Of a stretch of DNA of 64,000 nucleotides, positions 55,951 through 64,000 are shown piece by piece (position 1 is the stretch's first letter; every line of letters begins with the position of its first letter). A model generated the notes under the pieces. The model ran no database searches. It saw only the letters and a list, made by a program, of their open reading frames with translations, and was not told where the DNA came from. The stretch is from Thalassospira australica (lineage in GTDB: Bacteria; Pseudomonadota; Alphaproteobacteria; Rhodospirillales; Thalassospiraceae). A program made the translations under genes and the position numbers. Where the stretch lies: positions 104,958 through 168,957 of the forward strand of contig NZ_JRJE01000008.1 of NCBI RefSeq assembly GCF_000763295.1. The letters run 5' to 3'.

Positions 55951-56979
55951 ATGAAAAAGTCACTTCTTGGCGCCACCCTTGGTGCGCTTGCTCTAAGCCT
56001 TTCTGTCGCACCGAATACGGCGAAAGCCGATGAAATTGGTGCATGTCTGATCACCAAAACCGACATCAACCCGTTCTTTGTGAAAATGAAGGAAGGGGCA
56101 TCTGCCAAGGCCGAAGAACTTGGCATCGATCTTTCGACCTTTGCAGGTAAAATTGACGGCGATCATGAAACACAGGTTCAGGCCATCGAATCGTGCATCG
56201 CATCGGGTGCCAAGGGCATCCTTCTGACCCCGTCCGACACCAAGGCCATCGTGCCCGTCGTCAAAAAGGCTCGTGACGCAGGCTTGATCGTCATTGCCCT
56301 TGATACCCCGCTTGAGCCGATTGATGCGGCAGACGCAACCTTTGCCACGGACAACTTCAAGGCCGGTGAATTGATTGGCCAGTGGGCCGCTGCCAAGCTT
56401 GGTGACGAGGCCGCGAACGCCAAAATTGCCTTGCTGGATCTGTCGCCGAGTGCACCGTCTGTTGACGTGCTGCGAGATCAGGGCTTCATGAAAGGATTTG
56501 GCATCGATATCAAGGACCCCAACAAGATCGGGGACGAGGATGACCCCCGGATCGTTGGCCATGACGTAACCAGCGGAAACGAAGAAGGCGGCCGTACCGC
56601 GATGGAAAACCTGATGCAGCGCGATCCAGACATCAATGTCGTCTATACGATCAACGAACCTGCCGCGGCAGGTGCCTATGAAGCCCTTAAATCCTTTGGC
56701 ATGGAAGAAGGCGTTCTGATCGTATCGGTTGACGGTGGTTGCCCGGGTGTCGCCAACGTCAAGGACGGCGTCATTGGTGCGACTTCGCAGCAATATCCGT
56801 TGCTGATGGCGGCCAAAGGCATTGAGGCGATCAAAGCATGGGCCGATAGTGGTGAAAAGCCGCAGAACACCGAAGGCCTTAATTTCTACAACACCGGTGT
56901 AAACCTTGTGACCGACCAACCGGTAGATGGTGTGCCTTCCATCGATGTTGCCGAGGGCATGGATCGCTGCTGGGGCTAA
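55951..56979 (+). CDS. frcB: Fructose-type ABC transporter, substrate-binding protein
   Basis: 342 residues from ATG 55951, after GGGAGGA. A signal peptide ([16 protein letters not shown], cleavage after KA/DE) precedes the family 1 periplasmic-binding fold: [47 protein letters not shown]. It should capture fructose (and perhaps ribose or mannose) for FrcC/FrcA. A hairpin after its stop probably keeps frcB mRNA more abundant than the rest of the operon. Confidence 0.9.
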   Translation: MKKSLLGATLGALALSLSVAPNTAKADEIGACLITKTDINPFFVKMKEGASAKAEELGIDLSTFAGKIDGDHETQVQAIESCIASGAKGILLTPSDTKAIVPVVKKARDAGLIVIALDTPLEPIDAADATFATDNFKAGELIGQWAAAKLGDEAANAKIALLDLSPSAPSVDVLRDQGFMKGFGIDIKDPNKIGDEDDPRIVGHDVTSGNEEGGRTAMENLMQRDPDINVVYTINEPAAAGAYEALKSFGMEEGVLIVSVDGGCPGVANVKDGVIGATSQQYPLLMAAKGIEAIKAWADSGEKPQNTEGLNFYNTGVNLVTDQPVDGVPSIDVAEGMDRCWG

Positions 56980-57005
56980 TGCTTAACTGATCCCGACCTG
57001 CTTCG

Positions 57006-57036
57006 AAGGAGGGCAGTTTTATTCCCTGCCCTCCTT
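57006..57036 (+). terminator. Hairpin between frcB and frcC
   Basis: AAGGAGGGCAG pairs exactly with CTGCCCTCCTT (11 bp) and is followed by only weak T content; it suits partial termination or 3'-end protection of the frcB message. Confidence 0.7.
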
Positions 57037-57152
57037 GTCCCACTTTGCTTTATACTTGGTATGTCATCTGAACCTGCCATCAGAGCCGGGCAGATGGCGG
57101 TAAACGGGTCAGCAATACCTGATCCTGTTTTCGACCAGGCCCGGAGGAAACC

Positions 57153-58235
57153 ATGAGCGAGACACAAAAATCGTCGCGCCAGAAACAGGAATTCGAGCAA
57201 ACGCTTGAGTCCAGCGACAGCAACGTCGCCACGTTCGAACACAAACACCGTAGTCTTTTTGACAATGTGCAGCACTTCTTGCACGGAAACCCGACCATGG
57301 TTCCGGTGATTGTGCTGATAGTGTCCATCATCATTTTTGGCTTTGTTGCCGGCAGTAAATTCTTTTCACCCTTTAACCTGTCGCTGATCATGCAACAGGT
57401 GTCGATCATCGGTATTCTAGCAGCAGCGCAAAGCCTTGTGATCCTGACCGCAGGCATCGACCTTTCGGTGGGCGCAATCATGGTTCTGATGTCGGTCATA
57501 ATGGGCCAGCTTGCCGTAACCATCGGCATTCCCGCCCCGCTTGCCATATTTGTCGGGTTTATCGGCGGGATCTGTGCCGGGGCTCTAAACGGGTTTTTGG
57601 TTACCCGGATCAAGCTGCCACCTTTTATCGTGACACTGGGCACGTGGAACATTTTCTTTGCGCTCAACCTTTGGCTTTCGGGCGCACAATCAATCCGCAG
57701 CCAGACGCTTGATGAAGTCGCACCGCTTTTGAAGTTTTTCGGCGAGAGCATTGCCATTGGCGGAGCAAGGATCACCTATGGTTCGATCCTGATGTTAGTG
57801 ATTTTCGGAGCGCTTTGGTACATCCTTAATCACACCGGTTGGGGGCGGCATGTTTATGCAATCGGCGATGACAAGGAAGCCGCCGAGCTGTCCGGCATTC
57901 GGACCAACCGCACTCTCATCACGGTCTATGGTCTTGCCGGACTTGTCTGTGCCATTGGTGCATGGGCATCCATCGGGCGGGTTGGATCTGTCTCGCCGCA
58001 AAGTTTCCAGGAAGCCAATTTGCAGTCGATTACGGCTGTTGTGATTGGAGGCATTTCGCTGTTTGGGGGGCGTGGTTCGATCATCGGTCCATTGATCGGG
58101 GCATTGATCGTTGGCGTGTTTAACTCCGGTCTTCGCCTGGCGGGTGTGGATGTCCTGTGGCAGGTCTTTGCGATTGGCTGGCTGACCATTATCGCCGTCG
58201 CCATTGACCAGTGGATCAGAAAGGTGTCGTCATGA
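57153..58235 (+). CDS. frcC: Fructose-type ABC transporter, permease
   Basis: 360 residues. About ten hydrophobic segments follow a 50-residue hydrophilic N-terminus. The BPD_transp_2 (AraH/RbsC) signature is visible in LAAAQSLVILTAGIDLSVGAIM, FNPF-type FVTRIKLPPFIVTLGTWNI and ITAVVIGGISLFGGRGSIIG. It forms the membrane channel for the sugar. Stop and frcA start overlap (ATGA), so translation is coupled. Confidence 0.9.
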   Translation: MSETQKSSRQKQEFEQTLESSDSNVATFEHKHRSLFDNVQHFLHGNPTMVPVIVLIVSIIIFGFVAGSKFFSPFNLSLIMQQVSIIGILAAAQSLVILTAGIDLSVGAIMVLMSVIMGQLAVTIGIPAPLAIFVGFIGGICAGALNGFLVTRIKLPPFIVTLGTWNIFFALNLWLSGAQSIRSQTLDEVAPLLKFFGESIAIGGARITYGSILMLVIFGALWYILNHTGWGRHVYAIGDDKEAAELSGIRTNRTLITVYGLAGLVCAIGAWASIGRVGSVSPQSFQEANLQSITAVVIGGISLFGGRGSIIGPLIGALIVGVFNSGLRLAGVDVLWQVFAIGWLTIIAVAIDQWIRKVSS

Positions 58236-59020
58236 GCAACACACAACAACCTGTTCTCAAAGCGCGTGGGATCGTCAAACGCTACGGCCGGGTGACGGCT
58301 CTTGATCATGCTGATTTTGACCTTTATCCCGGCGAGGTTTTGGCGGTGATCGGTGACAACGGTGCAGGAAAATCATCCCTGATCAAGGCACTATCGGGGG
58401 CGGTCTCCATTGATGAAGGCAGCATCGAGCTTGACGGTGAACCGATTGGCTTCACATCACCGATGGAAGCCCGCGAAGCCGGTATTGAAACCGTTTATCA
58501 AAACCTGGCGCTATCGCCGGCACTTTCGATTGCTGACAACATGTTCATGGGCCGCGAGTTGCGCAAGAAAGGTTTCTTGGGCAAATACTTCGGTGCCCTT
58601 GATCACAAGGAAATGCAACGACAGGCGCGGGAAAAACTGACCGAACTTGGCCTGATGACCATTCAGAACATCAATCAGGCGGTTGAAACACTGTCAGGTG
58701 GACAGCGCCAAGGCGTTGCCGTTGCAAGGGCGGCGGCCTTTGGATCACGCGTGGTGATTATGGACGAGCCAACAGCAGCCCTTGGGGTTAAGGAAAGCCG
58801 TCGCGTACTGGATCTGATAGCCGATGTGAAGGCGCGCGGCATGCCGATTGTGCTGATTTCACATAACATGCCCCATGTGTTCGAGGTGGCGGACCGTATT
58901 CATGTGCATCGGTTGGGCAAACGGCTTTGCACGATCAAACCCGATGATTACAGCATGTCGGATGCGGTTGCCTTCATGACCGGTGCAAAGCAACCTCCCG
59001 GACAGGACGCAGTGGCGTAA
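58232..59020 (+). CDS. frcA: Fructose-type ABC transporter, ATPase
   Basis: 262 residues from ATG 58232, overlapping the frcC stop. A single ABC domain: Walker A GDNGAGKSS, signature LSGGQRQG, Walker B VVIMDEPTAALG. Unlike RbsA/AraG-type sugar ATPases, which are double domain, this one is single, as in Sinorhizobium FrcA. Powers fructose uptake. Confidence 0.9.
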   Translation: MSNTQQPVLKARGIVKRYGRVTALDHADFDLYPGEVLAVIGDNGAGKSSLIKALSGAVSIDEGSIELDGEPIGFTSPMEAREAGIETVYQNLALSPALSIADNMFMGRELRKKGFLGKYFGALDHKEMQRQAREKLTELGLMTIQNINQAVETLSGGQRQGVAVARAAAFGSRVVIMDEPTAALGVKESRRVLDLIADVKARGMPIVLISHNMPHVFEVADRIHVHRLGKRLCTIKPDDYSMSDAVAFMTGAKQPPGQDAVA

Positions 59021-59066
59021 TGGAACGCCGAACCGCTGATCCACGCCAGACGGACACCCTATATTT

Positions 59067-59696
59067 ATGACACCTGACATTGACGCACTGGCGAGCCGCA
59101 TTCGTGCCAGACAAACTGACGATCAACGCATTCTTGTAGCGATCGTCGGGGCACCAGCATCGGGCAAGTCAACCTTGTCCGACCGGCTTTATCATCATCT
59201 GGGGGGTGATAAAGCCGGTGCTGCTGTTGTGCCAATGGACGGTTTTCACTTTGACGATGGCATCCTTAAGGAACGCGATCTTTTGCCGCTCAAGGGTGCG
59301 CCAAACACCTTTGATGTCGGCGGGTTGAAACGCACGCTGATGGCGCTTCGCGAAGACGGCGGGGAAGATATCTATGTCCCGCTGTTTGACCGGGAACTGG
59401 AAATTTCGCGCGGCTCGGCGCGAATGATTGCGCCCCGTCACAAGATCATCTTGGTCGAAGGCAATTACCTTCTTCTGGATCAGGCCCCGTGGGATCAGCT
59501 TCGTGATCTGTTTGATCTGTCGGTCTTTCTTGCCGTGCCAGAAGACGTTCTGCGGGTGCGCCTGATCAACCGTTGGCGCAGCTTTGGTTTCGATGATGCC
59601 ACCGCCACCCAAAAGGCAGCAGCCAATGACCTGCCCAATGCCGCGACCGTCATTCACAAAAGCCGCCAAAGCGATATCACATTTAAAAACGGGTGA
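59067..59696 (+). CDS. frcK: P-loop kinase FrcK
   Basis: 209 residues. P-loop GAPASGKST (28-36), PMDGFHFDDGIL and VEGNYLLLD are of the uridine-kinase/pantothenate-kinase-like (PRK) family. In Sinorhizobium frcK ends the frcBCAK operon, but its exact substrate (fructose or another small molecule) is not settled. Its last 14 bases overlap the end of the convergent LysR gene. Confidence 0.85.
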   Translation: MTPDIDALASRIRARQTDDQRILVAIVGAPASGKSTLSDRLYHHLGGDKAGAAVVPMDGFHFDDGILKERDLLPLKGAPNTFDVGGLKRTLMALREDGGEDIYVPLFDRELEISRGSARMIAPRHKIILVEGNYLLLDQAPWDQLRDLFDLSVFLAVPEDVLRVRLINRWRSFGFDDATATQKAAANDLPNAATVIHKSRQSDITFKNG

Positions 59697-60570
59697 TGAA
59701 ATCCCCATCCACAAGGGTGGTTGCCAACCAGTCGACGACGGCACGCACATGGGGCAGATGACGCTTGTCCTGATGGATCAGCAACCAGACTTCGCGCCCA
59801 TCAGGACGATAACCATCAAGGCGGCGCAGGAATTCAGCCCTTTCGCCCACACATAACGGCAACACGGCACAACAGGCATGGCCGGCCATCATGGCAACCA
59901 TGATCGATGCCTGATTGGCATAACCGATTGTTGTTCGATGTGGAAAATGCCGGGCAAGCCATTGCTGTTCGGGTTTGTCCGCAAGGGAATCATCAAGATC
60001 AATCCAGGGCAGCGTTGCCGGATCAACGGCATCAGCAGACATGCCATCAAGATTACAATAAATACCAGATTCAAGATTGCCGATCCGGCGAATATGAAAG
60101 GCGCCGCCATCGGGCCGCGCAAGGCGAATGGCAATATCGGCTTCACGTTGGGGCAAGTTAAGATTGCGGTTGGCGCCAATCAGCTCAAGCGCAATTTCGG
60201 GATAGCGATGATGTAACGACGCCATATGCGGCGCGACGCAATTTTGCAAAATCGCCCCCACCCCGGTCAACCGAACAACGCCACCAACCGATAAGGCATT
60301 CGGATCTGCGACCGGCTCTTGCGCCAAGAAATCCAAAACGTTGCTTTGCATCTGAAGGGCTGTCTGCAACAGGGTTTGGGCGCGCGGCGTTGCGACAATC
60401 CCCGGGCCATCGCGGCGTAACACCGCATATCCGACCCTGTCTTCCAACCGGGCAATCCGCCGTGCCACTGTGGTCTGATTAACGCCAAGTTCGCGGGCAG
60501 CTGCACTCATGTTCCCGGATTGGCAAACATGGACCAACGTCCGCAACCCTTCCCAATCCAGCGACATCAA
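59683..60570 (-). CDS. LysR-family transcriptional regulator
   Basis: 295 residues. The HTH LRTLVHVCQSGNMSAAARELGVNQTTVARRIARLE is of the AaeR/DhcR-like type that begins MMSLDWEGL. The effector domain contains READIAIRLARPDGG. It is divergent from the isochorismatase-fold gene, its likely target, and tail-to-tail with frcK with a 14-bp overlap. Effector unknown. Confidence 0.87.
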   Translation of the reverse strand: MMSLDWEGLRTLVHVCQSGNMSAAARELGVNQTTVARRIARLEDRVGYAVLRRDGPGIVATPRAQTLLQTALQMQSNVLDFLAQEPVADPNALSVGGVVRLTGVGAILQNCVAPHMASLHHRYPEIALELIGANRNLNLPQREADIAIRLARPDGGAFHIRRIGNLESGIYCNLDGMSADAVDPATLPWIDLDDSLADKPEQQWLARHFPHRTTIGYANQASIMVAMMAGHACCAVLPLCVGERAEFLRRLDGYRPDGREVWLLIHQDKRHLPHVRAVVDWLATTLVDGDFITRF

Positions 60571-60681
60571 CGATCCTTTCTCTGCATTTACGCAGAGGAT
60601 AGTCGAATTACTGCCGATGGAAAATGCAAATTCGCAGATTGATAATGGGACATCACTTCAGACAAACCAAGGAAGCCCGAT

Positions 60682-61275
60682 ATGACTGCGAAAACCATTT
60701 TTGACCTTGCCGCCGCGTCGCTTACGACGGGAACCCCAAAAAATGCACCGCTTATCATCATTGATGCCCAGGAAGAATATCGCGACGGTAAATTGAAATT
60801 GTCCGGCCTGGCGCCCGCCCTTGCCAATATTCAGGATCTTTTGGCCCATTGGCGGGAAAATGACGGCACGGTCATTCATGTGCAGCATCATGCCACGGGT
60901 CTGTTTGATCCAACCGGCCCCTATGCCGCCATTATGCCCGAAGTTGCACCGCAAGGCAGCGAAGCCGTTCTGACCAAATCGGTCCCCAGTTCATTTGGCG
61001 GAACTGAACTTGAAAAACGGCTTGAGGACGGTGATTTCAAACATGTCGTGCTGACCGGCTTTATGACCCATGTCTGTGTTTCAACCACTGCCCGGGTCGC
61101 CAACGAAAAAGGATACGGGGTGACTGTCGTTTCAGACGCCACCGCAACACGCGACCTGCCCGATGCCATTAGCGGTAAAACCGTTCCGGCAGCCGATCTT
61201 CATCAACATGAACTGACCATGCTGGGCGATACCTTTGCCAAGATCGTAACGACCAAAGACGTTCTTGCCGCATAA
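60682..61275 (+). CDS. Cysteine hydrolase, isochorismatase family
   Basis: 197 residues. The Asp-Lys-Cys triad is Asp29 (IIDAQEEY), Lys99 (LTKSVPSSF) and Cys132 (GFMTHVCVSTTAR). VSDATATRD is typical of the nicotinamidase/isochorismatase fold. It hydrolyses an amide or ester-like bond; the substrate is unknown. Divergent from the LysR gene, which is the expected regulator. Confidence 0.88.
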   Translation: MTAKTIFDLAAASLTTGTPKNAPLIIIDAQEEYRDGKLKLSGLAPALANIQDLLAHWRENDGTVIHVQHHATGLFDPTGPYAAIMPEVAPQGSEAVLTKSVPSSFGGTELEKRLEDGDFKHVVLTGFMTHVCVSTTARVANEKGYGVTVVSDATATRDLPDAISGKTVPAADLHQHELTMLGDTFAKIVTTKDVLAA

Positions 61276-61299
61276 CCCGCCCAATTCCCCGCCAAATAA

Positions 61300-61330
61300 A
61301 AAACGCCCCGCATGTCTGGCGGGGCGTTTT
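61300..61330. terminator. Terminator between hydrolase and phaB
   Basis: AAAACGCCCCGC pairs with GCGGGGCGTTTT; works for both convergent genes. Confidence 0.85.
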
Positions 61331-61357
61331 GGTCCGGGTTCTGCGTGCTGAACGCAA

Positions 61358-62080
61358 TCAGAACATATGCTGACCGCCATTGATTGACAGGCAGGAACCG
61401 GTGATGAAGCCGGAATTGGGGCCGCACAGATAGAGGATCGCTTGGGCGATTTCATCGGCTTCGCCCAATCGGCCGACCGGGATTTTCGCAACGATGCCTT
61501 CAAGCACCTTTTCCGGAACAGCGGCCACCATGTCGGTGTTGATGTAGCCAGGTGCAATGGTGTTCACCGTGACGCCCTTGCGCGCGACTTCCTGGGCAAG
61601 GGCCTTGGTAAAGCCATGCACACCGGCCTTGGCGGCGGAATAGTTGGTCTGGCCGAACTGACCGGCCTGCCCGTTGATCGAGGAAATGTTCACAACCCGG
61701 CCAAAGCCACGCGCACGCATGCCTTCAAGAACCGGTTTGGTCATGTAAAAGAGCGAGCTCAGATTGGTGTCGATCACCGCATTCCACTGATCGGTCTCCA
61801 TCTTGTGCATGAAGCCGTCGCGGGTAATCCCCGCATTGTTGATCAGGATATCAATCGGGCCAACTTCGGACTCGACCTTGGCAAGACCGGCAGCACAGGC
61901 GTCCGGGTCGGCGACACTCCATTTATAAGCTGCGATACCTGTTTCATCGGTGAAGGCTTTGGCCGCCTCATCATTGCCAGCATAGTTTGCAACAACGGTG
62001 TATCCCGCGTCCTTGAGCGACAGGCTGATTGCCTTGCCGATACCGCGTGTGCCACCGGTTACCAGTGCTGTTTTTGTCAT
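61358..62080 (-). CDS. phaB: Acetoacetyl-CoA reductase
   Basis: 240 residues, SDR fold. TGGTRGIG (8-15), NNAG, the catalytic Ser in VNISSINGQAGQFGQ and YSAAK are present; the pattern QFGQTNYSAAKAG is typical of PhaB. It makes (R)-3-hydroxybutyryl-CoA with NADPH for PHB synthesis. GGGAGG precedes the start. A candidate promoter lies 110 bp upstream, so it can be expressed separately from phaA. Confidence 0.94.
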   Translation of the reverse strand: MTKTALVTGGTRGIGKAISLSLKDAGYTVVANYAGNDEAAKAFTDETGIAAYKWSVADPDACAAGLAKVESEVGPIDILINNAGITRDGFMHKMETDQWNAVIDTNLSSLFYMTKPVLEGMRARGFGRVVNISSINGQAGQFGQTNYSAAKAGVHGFTKALAQEVARKGVTVNTIAPGYINTDMVAAVPEKVLEGIVAKIPVGRLGEADEIAQAILYLCGPNSGFITGSCLSINGGQHMF

Positions 62081-62188
62081 GGTCGCCTCCCTAAACTTCG
62101 TTCATCAAGCATATCTTCGTGACGATTTTCGTAGTTTGCCCTTCTACGACTAACGTAACTTTAATCCATAAATCCCATCATATAGGTA

Positions 62189-62218
62189 ATTTTATTTCAC
62201 CTCCATGATCTATGTCAG
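62189..62218 (-). promoter_or_regulatory. Candidate promoter of phaB
   Basis: On the minus strand CTGACA, an 18-bp spacer and TAAAAT, within the 251-bp phaA-phaB gap. Confidence 0.4.
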
Positions 62219-62331
62219 TTCAGTGGTTTAGTCTTTCGTCGCAGCGCAATATGCTCTGCCACAATGCAAACAGGGCATCCCCCATCAGGAGGACGCCCCG
62301 CAAGCCTAGAAATTCAGACGAAAGTTGCTGA

Positions 62332-63504
62332 TTAGCGTTCGACGCACAGCGCAACCCCCATGCCACCACCGATGCAGAGCGTCGCCAGACCTTTTTTGGC
62401 ATCGCGTTTCTGCATTTCATAGAGCAGCGTGGTAAAGACACGGGCACCTGATGCGCCAATCGGATGGCCAAGCGCAATCGCACCACCATTCACATTGACC
62501 TTGTCAGTATCCCAGCCCATATCGCGGTTTACCGCAATTGCCTGGGCAGCAAAGGCTTCGTTGGCTTCGATCAGGTCAAGATCAGATGCCGACCAGCCGG
62601 CCTTTTCAAGCGCCTTTTTCGATGCCGGGATCGGGCCAGAGCCCATGATCGCCGGATCAACACCGGCCGTTGCCCAGCTTTTGATCGTCGCAAGCGGGGT
62701 CAGGCCGCGTTTGGCAGCTTCATCAGCGGACATGACAACAAGGGCTGCTGCACCGTCATTGATGCCCGATGCATTGCCTGCGGTAACTGTGCCTTCCTTA
62801 TCGAACGCCGGGCGCAGCTTGCCCATGCCTTCAACCGATGCGCCGTGACGCGGATATTCATCGGTATCAAAGACGATGTCGCCCTTGCGGTTCGCAATGG
62901 TGACAGCAGCGATTTCATCGTCAAAGCGACCTGATTTCTGGGCCGCTTCGGCCTTGTTCTGGGAACTTGCTGCGAAGGCATCCTGTTCTTCGCGTGAAAT
63001 GCCCCATTTGTTGGCAATGTTTTCAGCGGTGTTGCCCATGTGATAGCCGTTAAAAGCGCACCACAGGCCATCCTTGATCATGGTATCGATGAATTTGACA
63101 TCGCCCATCTTGTGCCCCGCGCGCAGATGCGCTGTATGCCCGGAAAGCGACATGTTTTCCTGACCACCAGCAACAACGATATTGGCATCACCGGTCATGA
63201 TCTGTTGGGCGGCAAGGGCAACGGTGCGCAGCCCCGAACCACAGACCTGATTGATCAAAAATGCGGTTGCGCGATCAGAAATTCCTGCCCCCATGGCGGC
63301 CTGACGTGCCGGGTTCTGGCCCTGACCACCTGTCAGAACCTGACCGAGGATCACTTCGTCAACAGCGTCGCCTTCGACACCTGCGCGTTCCAGAGCGGCC
63401 TTGATGGCAACAGCACCCAGATCGTGGGCCGGCGTGTTCGCCAGCGTACCACTGAATGCGCCGATTGGTGTCCGTGCGGCACCTACAATTACGACGTCGG
63501 TCAT
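62332..63504 (-). CDS. phaA: Acetyl-CoA C-acetyltransferase
   Basis: 390 residues, thiolase length. NQVCGSGLR puts the acyl-carrying Cys at 88; [16 protein letters not shown] and [10 protein letters not shown] hold the remaining catalytic His and Cys. It condenses two acetyl-CoA to acetoacetyl-CoA, the first step of PHB synthesis. Order phaA-phaB on one strand; phaC is not present here. Confidence 0.95.
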   Translation of the reverse strand: MTDVVIVGAARTPIGAFSGTLANTPAHDLGAVAIKAALERAGVEGDAVDEVILGQVLTGGQGQNPARQAAMGAGISDRATAFLINQVCGSGLRTVALAAQQIMTGDANIVVAGGQENMSLSGHTAHLRAGHKMGDVKFIDTMIKDGLWCAFNGYHMGNTAENIANKWGISREEQDAFAASSQNKAEAAQKSGRFDDEIAAVTIANRKGDIVFDTDEYPRHGASVEGMGKLRPAFDKEGTVTAGNASGINDGAAALVVMSADEAAKRGLTPLATIKSWATAGVDPAIMGSGPIPASKKALEKAGWSASDLDLIEANEAFAAQAIAVNRDMGWDTDKVNVNGGAIALGHPIGASGARVFTTLLYEMQKRDAKKGLATLCIGGGMGVALCVER

Positions 63505-63716
63505 GAGATCCTCCGATTAATCCTGATTACGTTTTCCCCGGATCGGGCAAAGTCTGTTTCGGGCCTTGCTCTGATCCAATGCTGATTTTATCGCACTGCA
63601 GCAAATTTCCAAGCACTGATCCTTACCACTTTCGGTCAGTCTCACTTTGCTAACTGAAACGGGAACAACATCCATGTCATTTAACAGGTCACACCATGAG
63701 TGTGTGCCTTAAAACC

Positions 63717-64000
63717 CTAGATCGCAAGCCCTGGTTCATCTTTTAGAACTTCTGTCACAATATAAGTGCGATACCAGACGATGTTGTCATCTACATCAAA
63801 TAGCGTCTCACAAAGTTCGGTATATTCCGCCATATCGCGCATGTGCAGAACCAGTACCCCGCTGACTTCGCCGGTGACGATATAGCATTGCTGAACCACA
63901 GCAAGTTTGTGGACCTTGCGAATAAAGTCCTGACGATACTGGTTGCCGTGACGGTGAAATTCGAGATTGATGACGGCAACTAGTGGCCGTCCGATGTATG
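63717..64000 (-). CDS. Lrp/AsnC-family regulator, C-terminal part (cut by window edge)
   Basis: The frame is open from the window edge to a TAG at 63717-63719, giving 94 residues of the C-terminal ligand-binding (RAM) domain: VAVINLEFHRHG, QQCYIVTGEVSGVLVLHMRDM and a regular beta-alpha-beta layout. The DNA-binding half lies beyond the window. Such regulators usually respond to amino acids; target unknown. Confidence 0.85.
   Translation of the reverse strand, partial: YIGRPLVAVINLEFHRHGNQYRQDFIRKVHKLAVVQQCYIVTGEVSGVLVLHMRDMAEYTELCETLFDVDDNIVWYRTYIVTEVLKDEPGLAI

Overview
The window looks like chromosome of an aerobic marine-type alphaproteobacterium, most likely Rhodospirillales and Thalassospira-like. 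This is inferred from gene content: petP/petR-type regulators, a three-gene petABC operon, phaA-phaB plus a phasin, an frcRBCAK fructose cassette, betC with its LysR regulator, and the order lgt / MidA-like methyltransferase / pgeF. No rRNA, tRNA, CRISPR array, transposase or prophage gene was seen. It is ordinary, gene-dense chromosome; the unusual material is in the intergenic gaps.

1-6.3 kb: the tail of a LysR gene, a palindromic repeat, two tandem small-RNA-like units on the plus strand, a membrane adenylate/guanylate cyclase, two more tandem units on the minus strand, an EF-G-like GTPase and dps. The four RNA-like units share one design: hairpins with C-rich loops (CUCCC or CCCC), followed in each by a rho-independent terminator. 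6.4-14.6 kb: amidase, msrP, uvrB, a divergent LysR/SDR pair, a second copy of the palindromic repeat and an aspartate-type aminotransferase. 14.7-22.5 kb: alpha/beta hydrolase, the peroxide-defence locus ahpC-ahpD / oxyR, rhomboid protease, zinc alcohol dehydrogenase with a DUF2478 protein, a streptogramin-lyase-like periplasmic propeller and a GATase. 22.6-31.7 kb: minus-strand housekeeping genes prs-rplY-pth-ychF, lgt-midA-pgeF-(22-aa sORF)-lipoprotein, and hldD.

31.9-43.2 kb: ubiK, ybjN, proC, tetR, phasin, a CsaA-like tRNA-binding protein, fpr, nitroreductase, petP-petR-kinase divergent from ilvE, and a solute-binding protein. 43.4-54.5 kb: betC and its regulator, agmatinase, hemF-trmL, a MITE-like palindrome, petABC, a second solute-binding protein, a methyltransferase and gloB. 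54.5-64 kb: frcR-frcB-frcC-frcA-frcK, LysR, isochorismatase-fold hydrolase, phaB-phaA and a partial Lrp/AsnC gene.

Links between regions: an OxyR-type motif (ATAG-N7-CTAT) lies upstream of dps and again, as a tetrameric site, over the oxyR start beside ahpC. PetP/PetR-type regulators accompany petABC. TTGTGC-N3-GCAMAA palindromes bracket the phasin promoter and suggest PhaR control of PHB granule protein. A 12-bp-arm palindrome over the frcB promoter is the probable FrcR operator. The least explained items are the C-loop RNA units, the palindromic element whose two copies show compensated stem changes, a second TA-flanked palindrome before petABC, and the 22-residue membrane sORF.
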